A stretch of DNA of 64,000 nt from positions 62,001 through 126,000 of the forward strand of contig NZ_JANQOO010000017.1 of the NCBI RefSeq assembly GCF_028285715.1, in the 5' to 3' direction. The stretch comes from Ulvibacterium sp. GTDB lineage: Bacteria > Bacteroidota > Bacteroidia > Flavobacteriales > Flavobacteriaceae. Positions 7,908 to 16,575 of the stretch are shown in pieces; within the stretch, counting starts at the first letter, position 1; each line of letters starts with the position of its first letter. The position numbers were made by a program, and so were the translations under genes. Under the pieces are notes generated by a model. That model was given only the letters and a program-made list of their open reading frames with translations, ran no database searches and was not told where the DNA came from.

Positions 7908-8966
7908 ATGCTAAATTTGTATTCAACCCAAATCGAAACGATTTCCCTGCACAGAGTTGGTAATAAAAATAAGAACGAGGGCATTTTTTTGTCCGAAGAA
8001 TCTCTTATTTTGAACGATGAGACCACTGGTCTTCTAAAAGAGTATTTTTTTAAGCCGTTTCGGGAAAAAGAGGAGAACTACTTCAAGCTGTCCCATGAAG
8101 TTGATCTTGAGTTTAATGAACTTTTTAAAATTGTTACCGAAATTTTTAAAGATCGCGACGGCATCCATTTGAATTCCAAAAAAATTGCCACCCACCTTTT
8201 TGAACAATCCAACCATCCCCATATAAAGAGTGGAGAGGTTTACGTGGCCTATCTCACCGGTATAATGCTGGACAATACCAAAGTAGATGCCGTTGGCATT
8301 TTCAAAAGCGAGCTAAAACATGATTTTTTACAGTTCAAGGAAAGGAGCGGCAATCTGGACATTGTCATTCAACAAGGAATCAATGTTAACAAATTGGACA
8401 AGGGTTGTCTTATCTTCAATGTACACCAAGAAGAAGGCTACAAAGTCTTGTCCGTTGACAGTAATCGGTATGATACCAAATACTGGCTGGAAAACTTTTT
8501 GGGTGTTGATGTATTGGCAGATGAAAACTTTTACACCAAAAACTATCTAAAGTTTTGTCAAAACTTTGCCAAGGATGTTGTTTTGCCCGCCGAGGACAAA
8601 CAGCAGGAAGTCCTTTTTATGAATAAGGCCGTTAACCACTTTGCCAAAAACGATGCCTTTGAGGAATCCAACTTTCTCAACGAAGTCATGGAAAATCCTG
8701 AACTTATTCCCGAATTCAAACACTATAAGGTAGAAAAAGGGCCAAAGTACAGCATTGAGGACGTTTCCAATTTTGATATTGCCAACAAAGCTGTTTCCGA
8801 TGCACGGAAGAAAATCAAGAATGTCATTAATCTAGATACCAATATCCAAATAAAACTGGATTTCATCAATCCGGAATCTGCCGAAAAATTTGTTGAAAAA
8901 GGCTGGGACGAAGAACGGCAAATGTACTACTATCTGGTTTATTTCAATAAGGAACAGAAAAGTTAA
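7908..8966 (+). CDS. Nucleoid-associated protein, NdpA/YejK family
   Basis: The 352-residue protein matches the 37-kDa nucleoid-associated protein family (PF04245). It has the N-terminal LHRVGNK region, the central GEVYVAYLTGIMLDNTKVDAVGIFK stretch, and LSVDSNRYDTKYWLENFLGV, all typical of the Bacteroidota version. In Escherichia coli the homologue YejK binds the nucleoid; the function in Bacteroidota is not established. It is transcribed with the upstream small acidic protein after an 84 bp gap, and converges on the minus-strand orphan at 9107. I see no hairpin terminator in the 140 bp between them. Confidence 0.82.
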   Translation: MLNLYSTQIETISLHRVGNKNKNEGIFLSEESLILNDETTGLLKEYFFKPFREKEENYFKLSHEVDLEFNELFKIVTEIFKDRDGIHLNSKKIATHLFEQSNHPHIKSGEVYVAYLTGIMLDNTKVDAVGIFKSELKHDFLQFKERSGNLDIVIQQGINVNKLDKGCLIFNVHQEEGYKVLSVDSNRYDTKYWLENFLGVDVLADENFYTKNYLKFCQNFAKDVVLPAEDKQQEVLFMNKAVNHFAKNDAFEESNFLNEVMENPELIPEFKHYKVEKGPKYSIEDVSNFDIANKAVSDARKKIKNVINLDTNIQIKLDFINPESAEKFVEKGWDEERQMYYYLVYFNKEQKS

Positions 8967-9106
8967 CGCAGTCTCATTTCGTTTCCCGAATAAAGTTGTC
9001 ATTAGGCCGGTAAACGCGTCTTACATCATCTTGTTTTCGAATTCATGGATCCGGGGATAGGTTCTCTGGAAAAATAGGGGTATTTAACCGTGATTGCTGC
9101 CATTAA

Positions 9107-10192
9107 TTATGAAACATCGAACTTTTTCTCGATAATTTGCCGCATACTCACATTTTCATAATTGCGTTTTACAAAATTCAAGGCTAGATCCAATATCTCT
9201 CCCATGGTGCTACACTGCCTAAAATCTTTATCAAGTACAAGTTCATAGATCTGCTCCTTCAAGAGATCTACGTTTTCCTTTACACTTATAACATCCGTTT
9301 TACAGGCATTCCTAAGCTTTTTTAAACGATTTCCGGAGCTGAGTATACGCTTGGCCACAATGGAACGCTCCTCAATTTTATATTGATCTACGGAATCCTG
9401 TAATAGCTTTTTCTGTACCATTTCTACCATTACAAAGTTCTCCTTGAAGAATTGAGGGAGATAAACCTTCAGTTTGCCTTCAAACGATTGTTGATCAAAA
9501 TCTATGGCCCTAATTTTATATACCACATGATCAAAATCATGTACCGGCATGATAACGTAGTTGTAGGACCGCATATCCCCCAATAACCGTATCATACAGC
9601 GTTCATTGAATTTCACAAACTCCTTGGCCAATTGGGATTTCTCCGATTCGGAACAATTGGGTAATATGTCCTTGATGAATACATCTCCCGGAATCCCTGC
9701 TATATGTTCCTCTATTAAGGTATCCTCATGGACCAAAAAATTAAGATGATAGGGAGAAAGCATATGCTCCAGTTCCAATCCATAGATTCGCGAAGCATCC
9801 GTTTTCTTTACGTAGAAATAGGTGAAGTTATCATTTAAGATATTCCGTACTTTGATGCGAAAGGGTTTTGAATTCCCAAAGGTGCAGAAATCAACGGCAT
9901 CGACATTGAGGTATTGGAAAATCCGGTCGCTGCCGTCCGAGTGTAATATGGAATATACCATTTTTAGGCTCAGGTCTATCTCTTCCCTATCGGAATCCGA
10001 GTAATACACGCGTACCCATAAAGTATCTTCCCCTTCGGCATCATACACTGCTACAGAACCTGCGAAACGTAGCAAATCCTCATAAAATATGGGAATTTCA
10101 ATTTTTCGATTGTATTCCCCCAAGTACGCGTCCAGCTTTTCGCTGACGGGGTAGGCCGGTTTCTTTCTGGACATCAACTTTTCATCCTCCAT
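9107..10192 (-). CDS. Uncharacterised protein with possible divergent kinase-like fold
   Basis: I do not recognise a named family. Reading the 361 residues, I can trace an order of motifs resembling a protein-kinase/aminoglycoside-kinase fold. There is a lysine in a strand (FYVKK, about 127-130), a following helix with glutamates (GLELEHML, about 138-145), a hinge-like segment (TLIEEHIAGIPGD, about 158-170), GDMRSYN with D206 and N211 spaced exactly like the kinase catalytic Asp and Asn, then IDFD (231-233) in the place of DFG. This is inference from pattern only. A -7 box at 10229-10236 places the transcript start near 10222, so I use the ATG at 10192 rather than the upstream one at 10231. 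It is divergent from the ABC transporter operon. Confidence 0.6.
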   Translation of the reverse strand: MEDEKLMSRKKPAYPVSEKLDAYLGEYNRKIEIPIFYEDLLRFAGSVAVYDAEGEDTLWVRVYYSDSDREEIDLSLKMVYSILHSDGSDRIFQYLNVDAVDFCTFGNSKPFRIKVRNILNDNFTYFYVKKTDASRIYGLELEHMLSPYHLNFLVHEDTLIEEHIAGIPGDVFIKDILPNCSESEKSQLAKEFVKFNERCMIRLLGDMRSYNYVIMPVHDFDHVVYKIRAIDFDQQSFEGKLKVYLPQFFKENFVMVEMVQKKLLQDSVDQYKIEERSIVAKRILSSGNRLKKLRNACKTDVISVKENVDLLKEQIYELVLDKDFRQCSTMGEILDLALNFVKRNYENVSMRQIIEKKFDVS

Positions 10193-10228
10193 ACTATATT
10201 TTTTTTGTTTTAGAGGCCCTGATCGTAA

Positions 10229-10236
10229 CAAAGTTA
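10229..10236 (-). promoter_or_regulatory. -7 box for the kinase-like orphan
   Basis: TAACTTTG on the minus strand fully matches TAnnTTTG. It lies 36 bp before the ATG at 10192. No TTG at the usual -33 spacing. Confidence 0.4.
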
Positions 10237-10284
10237 AGCTTTCCTCGTCAAGTTAACATAAACCATCCCAAAAGACCTTTAAAT

Positions 10285-11187
10285 TTGGAAAAGATACTTA
10301 CCGTCAACAAACTTACCAAGAAATTCGGCTATCTCACCGCCGTTAAGGACCTGTCATTTTCCATTGAAAAGGGCAACGTCTATGGTATTTTGGGGCCCAA
10401 TGGAAGTGGCAAATCCACAACTTTGGGTATTGTCCTAAATGTGGTAAACCGTACTAGTGGGGACTTTTCGTGGTTCAATGGGAACACCTCCACCCATGAG
10501 GCACTTAAAAAAGTGGGCGCGATAATTGAGCGACCCAATTTTTACCCCTACATGACCGCTGTCCAAAACCTAAAGCTTGTTTGTAAAATTAAGGAGGTGT
10601 CCGACGATAAAATCGAGGAGAAATTGGAACTTGTGGGGTTGCTGGAACGAAAAAACAGTAAGTTCCGTACCTATTCCCTTGGGATGAAACAACGCTTGGC
10701 CATCGCTTCGGCCTTACTTAACGATCCCGAAATCCTGATTTTGGATGAACCCACTAATGGTCTGGATCCCCAAGGCATCCATCAAATCAGGGAGATTATC
10801 AAGAAAATTGCATCCGAGGGCACTACCATTTTGCTGGCATCACATTTGTTGGACGAGGTAGAAAAAGTGTGTAGTCATGTGGTTATCCTTAGGAAAGGCG
10901 AAAAGCTTTACTCCGGCCGTGTGGACGGAATGCTGGCTAGCTACGGTTTCTTTGAACTCAAATCCAATGATCTGGACAAACTAAAATCCATCTTGGAGAA
11001 CAATGGCAGTTTTGGTCAGATTAAAATGGAAAACGGCCTACTGACGGCATTCCTTAAGGAAGAGATGAACGCAGAAGTATTGAACAGACTTCTATTTGAA
11101 AAAGGGATTGTGCTCTCCCATTTGGTGAAAAGAAAAGAGAGCTTGGAAGAACAGTTCCTAACTCTTACCAAATCCCAGAACAACTAA
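10285..11187 (+). CDS. ABC transporter ATP-binding protein (BcrA/NatA type)
   Basis: A 300-residue ATPase subunit with Walker A GPNGSGKS (about 36-43), signature YSLGMKQRL, Walker B ILILDEPTNGLDP and the switch histidine in ASHLLDE, followed by an 80-residue C-terminal extension. It would power the ABC-2 permease encoded 7 bp downstream. Such pairs export lipids, peptides or antibiotics; the substrate is unknown here. The start is a TTG at 10285: no ATG exists between the divergent gene and the first ABC strand. A TAAATTTG box overlaps this codon, which would give a nearly leaderless transcript, or may be chance. Three T9SS surface-protein genes follow the permease. Confidence 0.92.
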   Translation: MEKILTVNKLTKKFGYLTAVKDLSFSIEKGNVYGILGPNGSGKSTTLGIVLNVVNRTSGDFSWFNGNTSTHEALKKVGAIIERPNFYPYMTAVQNLKLVCKIKEVSDDKIEEKLELVGLLERKNSKFRTYSLGMKQRLAIASALLNDPEILILDEPTNGLDPQGIHQIREIIKKIASEGTTILLASHLLDEVEKVCSHVVILRKGEKLYSGRVDGMLASYGFFELKSNDLDKLKSILENNGSFGQIKMENGLLTAFLKEEMNAEVLNRLLFEKGIVLSHLVKRKESLEEQFLTLTKSQNN

Positions 11188-11194
11188 AATACTT

Positions 11195-12028
11195 ATGATC
11201 CGACTACTGCAAATAGAATTTATAAAACTTTGGAACAATAGGGCTAGTAGAGTGTTGATTCTTTCATACTTTATCTTGCTTACTTCGATTGCCCTTGTGG
11301 CCGCCATTAAATTTGATATTGGGCCCATAAAGTTCCACTTGGCCGAAATAGGAATTTTTAATTTCCCCTACATATGGCACTTCAATACCTTCGTAACGGC
11401 CTTTTTCAAACTGTTTCTGGCCATTGTAATCGTTTCCATGATGGCCAATGAATATAGCAACAAGACCATAAAACAAAACTTGATCGATGGATTATCCAAA
11501 AAGGAATTTATACTTTCAAAGTTTTTGACGGTACTTTCTTTCGCGTTGGTTTCAACGGCATTTGTATTCGTCGTGTCGTTGATATTGGGACTTGTCTATT
11601 CCGATTATGACGAACTGCCCATCATATTTTCCGATCTTGAGTTTGTACTTGCCTTTTTCGTGAAATTGGTCGGTTTCTTCTCCTTCTGCCTATTTCTCGG
11701 CATTTTGGTCAAGCGTTCCGCATTTGCCCTTGGTTTTTTAATCCTTTGGCAAATTTTGGAGGGCATAACAAGAGGCCTTATTCGATGGAAACTCTTAGAT
11801 GCGGAAACCACGGAAAGGGTCATGGGGTTTTTCCCTTTACAGGCCATGTACAATCTTATCAAGGAGCCTGTCACTAGATTGGAGGCCGTACAAACGGTGG
11901 CGGATCAGGTAGGAGAAAAAATTAATTTGGATTATCAGGTACATGCCTACGAAATTCTTATCGTACTCTGCTGGACGGCGATTTTTGTCTATTTATCCTA
12001 TGCATTATTAAAAAAGCGTGATTTGTAG
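11195..12028 (+). CDS. ABC-2 type ABC transporter permease
   Basis: A 277-residue integral membrane protein with about six hydrophobic segments, beginning with an amphipathic MIRLLQIEFIKLWNNRASR typical of ABC-2 permeases. The ANEYSNKTIKQNLIDGLSKKEF segment after the second transmembrane helix is the coupling region of this family. It pairs with the ATPase ending 7 bp upstream. Substrate unknown. The gene is followed after 26 bp by the first T9SS surface protein on the same strand, so co-transcription is possible, although a functional link is not shown by the sequence. Confidence 0.88.
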   Translation: MIRLLQIEFIKLWNNRASRVLILSYFILLTSIALVAAIKFDIGPIKFHLAEIGIFNFPYIWHFNTFVTAFFKLFLAIVIVSMMANEYSNKTIKQNLIDGLSKKEFILSKFLTVLSFALVSTAFVFVVSLILGLVYSDYDELPIIFSDLEFVLAFFVKLVGFFSFCLFLGILVKRSAFALGFLILWQILEGITRGLIRWKLLDAETTERVMGFFPLQAMYNLIKEPVTRLEAVQTVADQVGEKINLDYQVHAYEILIVLCWTAIFVYLSYALLKKRDL

Positions 12029-12054
12029 TATCTTGTAGTGTTTCGGGAAACGCT

Positions 12055-14769
12055 ATGAATAAGACTATTGCACTCCTCCTCTGGTTAGGGATAACATTTC
12101 CTGTCTTCATTTTTGGGCAAGGCGAAACCTCCACCTGGTATTTTGGGAATGGTGCGGGCATCTTGTTCAACGATGATGGAAGCGTTTCTCCCTTGACCAA
12201 TGGTATGCTTGAAACCTTTGAAGGGTGCGCCACCATTTCGGATAGTTTTGGAAATTTGCTTTTCTACACTGACGGTATTACGGTATACGATCGCACACAT
12301 TCCATTATGGAAAACGGAAGGGGACTTTACGGAGATCCATCCAGCACTCAATCCGCCCTTATAGTTCCGGCTCCATCAAGTCCCGAAATCTTTTACATTT
12401 TTACCGTAGACACCTCCACTTTTGAAAATGACCCAGATAGGGGACTGAACTACTCCGTAGTGGACATTTCCCAAAATAGCGGAAATGGTGCAGTTACTGA
12501 AAAAAACATAAGCCTTCTCAAGGATTGTTCCGAAAAAATTACAGCAGTAGTAAAGGATTGCTCAGACCAATCTATATGGGTAATGACCTTGGCTTCCGAA
12601 ACCGGTTCCCGGGGATTTTTAAATACCTATCATGCCTTTGAGGTAAATGCCAATGGAGTGGTGGAAGATGCCATCCGAACAACTTTTGGCGACCTTAAGA
12701 CTGAAGACCCTAGAGGCTATTTAAAGTTTTCTTCGGATGGGACTAAAATGGCCAGTGCCAATATGCGATTTGGGCTCTATGTTTATGATTTTGATGCAGA
12801 GACCGGAAAACTTTCAAATCAGAACGGGGTAACGCTACCGGTAGGGAGTAAAAACCCTTATGGTATTGAGTTTTCGCCCAACGGAAGATACCTTTATGTG
12901 CATGCATCAAATGACCTACAAGCGGATGTGGGCCACAGTTCTTCATTGTTCCAATTGGATATGGAGGCAGAGGATTTATCCAGTTCATCCGTGGTATTGG
13001 ATAAAAGAGCTATTTATCGTGGGGCCTTACAATTAGGAAGCAACGGCAAAATTTATAGGACCCTATCCGAAAACTATTTTACCGGTTCATCTTTTTTAGG
13101 AGTGATCAATAAACCCAATGAGAGAGGTATGGACTCGGAATATATACATAACGCCATTTCACTGGATGGAAAAAGCGCCACACAGGGACTTCCACCTTTT
13201 ATCCAGTCTTTTTTCAATAAGATAGAGTTGATTCAAAATGAGGACGGAACCACAAGCAGTTCACTGGATTTATGTGAAGGGCAACCCTTTTTGCTAGAAA
13301 CGGAAAGCATTGCCGGAGCCGTATATATTTGGAAAAAAGATGGTGTTGTTTTTCAAAACCCGAGTACAAATAGCTTTCAAATCAATGCGGCGGACGAAAC
13401 CCATTCGGGAAAATATAGCTTGGAAATTCTATTACCAGATCCCAAGGCATGTCCTATTCTGGGGGAATCCCTTATAAATGTTCATCCCCTCCCACCAAAC
13501 GGGCAACTTACCCTAGTGCAATGCGAGGTGGATATGGACAAACCTACCGATGGGATTACTTCCGTCAATTTAAATCAAATAGTGCCAGGCCCGGAATATA
13601 CCTATAGTTTTTTTGAAACCGTACAGGATAGAAATCTGGATATTCCCATCCTCAACCCGGAAAGATTTGTCAATACCCAGGCATTTGATCAAATCATACA
13701 TTACAGAGTTACCAATTCTTTGGGATGTGAAAATTTTGGGGAGATACAGGTTGAGATAAAATCCGTTGATCTTGAAGAAACAGCTCCAATGGCATATTAC
13801 ACCTGCGATGATAATCCTGTAGACGAAATCCTTGTAGGCACTTTTGATCTTGAAAATTTCGGAAATAGAAATTACCCTCAAGGCGAAGTGGTCTTTTATC
13901 AGAACTTGGAGGATGTGGCACTGGAGCAGAACCCCTTACCCAGCCTCTATAGTACGGAACCGAAGATGATCTTTGCCCGTCTCGAAAATTTGAATCAGTG
14001 CGAGGATATTGTGGAAATTGATTTAAGGGTAAATGCATCACCTTACTTTACTATCCAACCCGTTCATAGGCTTTGTACGGATAATCCAAACTTACGTATT
14101 ACGGGACCCTATGGATTTGACACCTATACCTGGTTTAAGGAAGACGGAAATTCGCGAAGCGTGATTTCCAACGATCAACAAACGGATATTCATGAAGTTG
14201 GGAACTACACTTTGGAGGTGGCATATGTTTATGACGTTAATAGGGAAAATCTAATATGTGCCCGTCAGAAAGACTTTACCGTGTTGCCCTCGAACAAGGC
14301 CCTATTGGAAGATATTCTAATTGAGGACATATCAGAAAACAATACCGTTCAGGTTGTGGTTTCGGGGGATGGCGATTATGAGTTTTCCTTGGACGAGTCC
14401 CCCTACCAGGACGAAGCTTTTTTTGATGACGTAACACCCGGATTTAGAACCATTTCCGTTAGGGACAAAAACGGTTGCGGTAGTATTGAAAAACCAATAT
14501 CGGTAATAGGATACCCCAAGTTTTTTACCCCGAATGGGGATGGCGTAAACGATTTTTGGCAGATTATCGGAGTAGATCAACGTTTTCAGGCCAATACTTC
14601 AGTGACCATATTTAATCGATATGGAAAACAAGTTGCCCAAATAGGGCCGGGAGATATTGGGTGGAACGGCACATACAACGCTAAAGTATTACCCGCCTCT
14701 GATTATTGGTTTAGTGCTATTCTTGAAGATGGCAGGGAATTTAAGGGCCACTTTGCCTTAAAAAGATGA
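12055..14769 (+). CDS. Large secreted protein: beta-propeller-like N-terminus, Ig-like region, T9SS type B sorting domain
   Basis: A 904-residue cell-surface protein. Residues 1-22 are a signal peptide ending at IFGQ. Residues about 25-390 hold repeated strands of a WD40/lactonase-like propeller, for example FSSDGTKMAS near 225 and FSPNGRYLYV near 272. Residues about 400-800 contain Ig/PKD-like segments with spaced cysteines. The C-terminus from about 820 is a type B sorting domain (gliding/CHU_C type): FFTPNGDGVNDFW, IFNRYGK and GHFALKR. Such proteins leave the cell by the type IX system and are attached or released at the outer membrane. The binding target is unknown. It is followed by two smaller proteins with the same sorting domain. 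Confidence 0.88.
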   Translation: MNKTIALLLWLGITFPVFIFGQGETSTWYFGNGAGILFNDDGSVSPLTNGMLETFEGCATISDSFGNLLFYTDGITVYDRTHSIMENGRGLYGDPSSTQSALIVPAPSSPEIFYIFTVDTSTFENDPDRGLNYSVVDISQNSGNGAVTEKNISLLKDCSEKITAVVKDCSDQSIWVMTLASETGSRGFLNTYHAFEVNANGVVEDAIRTTFGDLKTEDPRGYLKFSSDGTKMASANMRFGLYVYDFDAETGKLSNQNGVTLPVGSKNPYGIEFSPNGRYLYVHASNDLQADVGHSSSLFQLDMEAEDLSSSSVVLDKRAIYRGALQLGSNGKIYRTLSENYFTGSSFLGVINKPNERGMDSEYIHNAISLDGKSATQGLPPFIQSFFNKIELIQNEDGTTSSSLDLCEGQPFLLETESIAGAVYIWKKDGVVFQNPSTNSFQINAADETHSGKYSLEILLPDPKACPILGESLINVHPLPPNGQLTLVQCEVDMDKPTDGITSVNLNQIVPGPEYTYSFFETVQDRNLDIPILNPERFVNTQAFDQIIHYRVTNSLGCENFGEIQVEIKSVDLEETAPMAYYTCDDNPVDEILVGTFDLENFGNRNYPQGEVVFYQNLEDVALEQNPLPSLYSTEPKMIFARLENLNQCEDIVEIDLRVNASPYFTIQPVHRLCTDNPNLRITGPYGFDTYTWFKEDGNSRSVISNDQQTDIHEVGNYTLEVAYVYDVNRENLICARQKDFTVLPSNKALLEDILIEDISENNTVQVVVSGDGDYEFSLDESPYQDEAFFDDVTPGFRTISVRDKNGCGSIEKPISVIGYPKFFTPNGDGVNDFWQIIGVDQRFQANTSVTIFNRYGKQVAQIGPGDIGWNGTYNAKVLPASDYWFSAILEDGREFKGHFALKR

Positions 14770-14820
14770 ATGGTCAAAACTAATGGGAAAAGAAAAAATT
14801 GCAGAAGGCTAAATTGTAAA

Positions 14821-16557
14821 ATGCTCAAAAAAACCCTTTATATCATTTGTTTTCTATACGTCAATCATGGCATCTACGCACAGTTGACATGTCCTGATTT
14901 GACCGGTCCCATGGACGGGGGCCTTAACGTACCTGTGGATAGTGGTATCTCTTGGAATCCCGTGGACGGAATCACCAGCTACTTGATCAGTATTGGAACA
15001 TCGCCCGGGGCAGGCGATATCATCAATCGTGCCGGCACAGGAAATGACACGACATATACGCCACCCTTCGGACTTCCCGAAAATACCGTAATTTATGTAA
15101 CGATTACCCTTTTCGTGTTTGATGGAGCAGATGTTATCTGTACTGTAGGTTCCTTTAGAACGCAGGATGTTACCACACCCCCTCCTTGTACTTCTTTAGA
15201 GTTTCCGATGGATGGTGCCACGGATGTTGATATAGGCACACAACTAAGCTGGAACTATGCCCCAAGCTCCACCGGGTATAGGCTTATCTTAAGTACCACT
15301 CCGGGTGGAAATGATATTGTGGACGAAACGGTGATGACCTCACTAAACTTTGAGCCTACAAGCGATTTACCGGTTAATACGGAAATCTTCGTAAGAATAA
15401 TTCCATTCAATGAAAACGGTTCGGCCCCTGGGCCATGTCCGGAATATAGTTTTATTACCGGCGCAGTATCGGAAATACCCGACTGTACTAGGCTTACCAA
15501 TCCGCTTGACGGTGCTGTCAATATTCCATTGAACTCTACTTTGGAATGGGAAGAAGTGCCAGGAGCAGATGGTTACCGCATTTCCATTGGAACCTCTCCC
15601 ACAGATAACGATATTTTGGATAATGGAATTTTCAACAGTACTACGGCAGAACTTTTGGACTTCCTGCCTAGACGGACATTCTTTGTAACCATAATCCCTT
15701 TTAATGACGGAGGTGATGCCCTAGGATGCGTTCAGGAATCGTTTTCCACGATTTTGGGATGCGACCCTTTTGTGGATTCAACCAGCGGTGAACTTGTTTC
15801 CTTCAGTCCCCAGATAGATTTCCCAAACGTTGTTTCCTTATGTTTAAACGATGGTCCCCGAAGCATAGTGGCAACCGATCAAGCCGATGGGTATCGCTGG
15901 TACCAATTAAACACGGACGATACGGAAACCCTGATCTCACAAACATCCGAAGTACGCATTTCCGAAGAAGGTAGCTACCGCTATGAAATTTACAATACGG
16001 TTTCCCAACCGGGAAGCGTTTTTGAATGCTCAAGCACAAAGGAATTTGCGGTAATCTCTTCCGAAATCCCCGATATAACCAATATTGATGTTACGGAACA
16101 GTCCGCAGGCTTACGCATCATAGTAGAAGCCGAGGGTATTGGTGATTACGAATTTGCATTGGACGCCAACGGTCCCTTTCAGGATAGCAATATTTTTGAT
16201 AACCTTCCCCAAGGTACGTATACCATTTTTGTGCGGGACAAGAATGGGTGTGGTGTCGCTGAGCGTAGCTCCAACAATGGCTTAAGCCCTGATGATTTTC
16301 CAAAATTCTTTACGCCAAACGGGGATGGCGTCAATGATTTTTGGCAGTACGATCCCGTAATAGATATAGAAGAAGTCGATTTGCAAACGATTTATATTTT
16401 TAATCGTTTAGGGGCCTTATTGACGCGAATAGATCCCAAGTCCCAGGGCTGGGATGGCAACCTTGATGGCGTACCTCTTCCGTCATCCGATTATTGGTTC
16501 AAAGCCAGATCCACGGACAACAAGGAAATAAAAGGACATTTTTCGCTAAAACGATAA
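14821..16557 (+). CDS. Secreted protein with three ~99-residue Ig/FN3-like repeats and T9SS type B sorting domain
   Basis: Signal peptide (hydrophobic core LYIICFLYVNHGIYA), then three tandem repeats beginning at cysteines 24, 123 and 222, exactly 99 residues apart. Each has the pattern C..L..P.DG...V......W....G...Y.....GT.P...DI. After a linker with an Ig-like segment come FVRDKNGCG and, from about residue 496, the type B sorting domain (FFTPNGDGVNDFW ... GHFSLKR). The frame is open from 14770, but that start would put a charged 17-residue leader before the signal peptide, so I use the ATG at 14821. Its closest relative in the window is the next gene, which has two repeats. Probably a surface adhesin or glycan-binding scaffold; inferred. 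Confidence 0.88.
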   Translation: MLKKTLYIICFLYVNHGIYAQLTCPDLTGPMDGGLNVPVDSGISWNPVDGITSYLISIGTSPGAGDIINRAGTGNDTTYTPPFGLPENTVIYVTITLFVFDGADVICTVGSFRTQDVTTPPPCTSLEFPMDGATDVDIGTQLSWNYAPSSTGYRLILSTTPGGNDIVDETVMTSLNFEPTSDLPVNTEIFVRIIPFNENGSAPGPCPEYSFITGAVSEIPDCTRLTNPLDGAVNIPLNSTLEWEEVPGADGYRISIGTSPTDNDILDNGIFNSTTAELLDFLPRRTFFVTIIPFNDGGDALGCVQESFSTILGCDPFVDSTSGELVSFSPQIDFPNVVSLCLNDGPRSIVATDQADGYRWYQLNTDDTETLISQTSEVRISEEGSYRYEIYNTVSQPGSVFECSSTKEFAVISSEIPDITNIDVTEQSAGLRIIVEAEGIGDYEFALDANGPFQDSNIFDNLPQGTYTIFVRDKNGCGVAERSSNNGLSPDDFPKFFTPNGDGVNDFWQYDPVIDIEEVDLQTIYIFNRLGALLTRIDPKSQGWDGNLDGVPLPSSDYWFKARSTDNKEIKGHFSLKR

Positions 16558-16575
16558 CCTATACCAAATAGGACA

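Noticed and set aside
10280-10287. TAAATTTG as promoter -7 box of the ABC transporter operon
   Set aside because: It overlaps the TTG start codon itself, which would make the transcript begin inside the coding region; more likely chance.
12038-12049. GTTTCGGGAAAC hairpin between ABC permease and first T9SS gene as terminator
   Set aside because: 5-bp arms with a 2-base centre cannot form a stable stem and no T-run follows.
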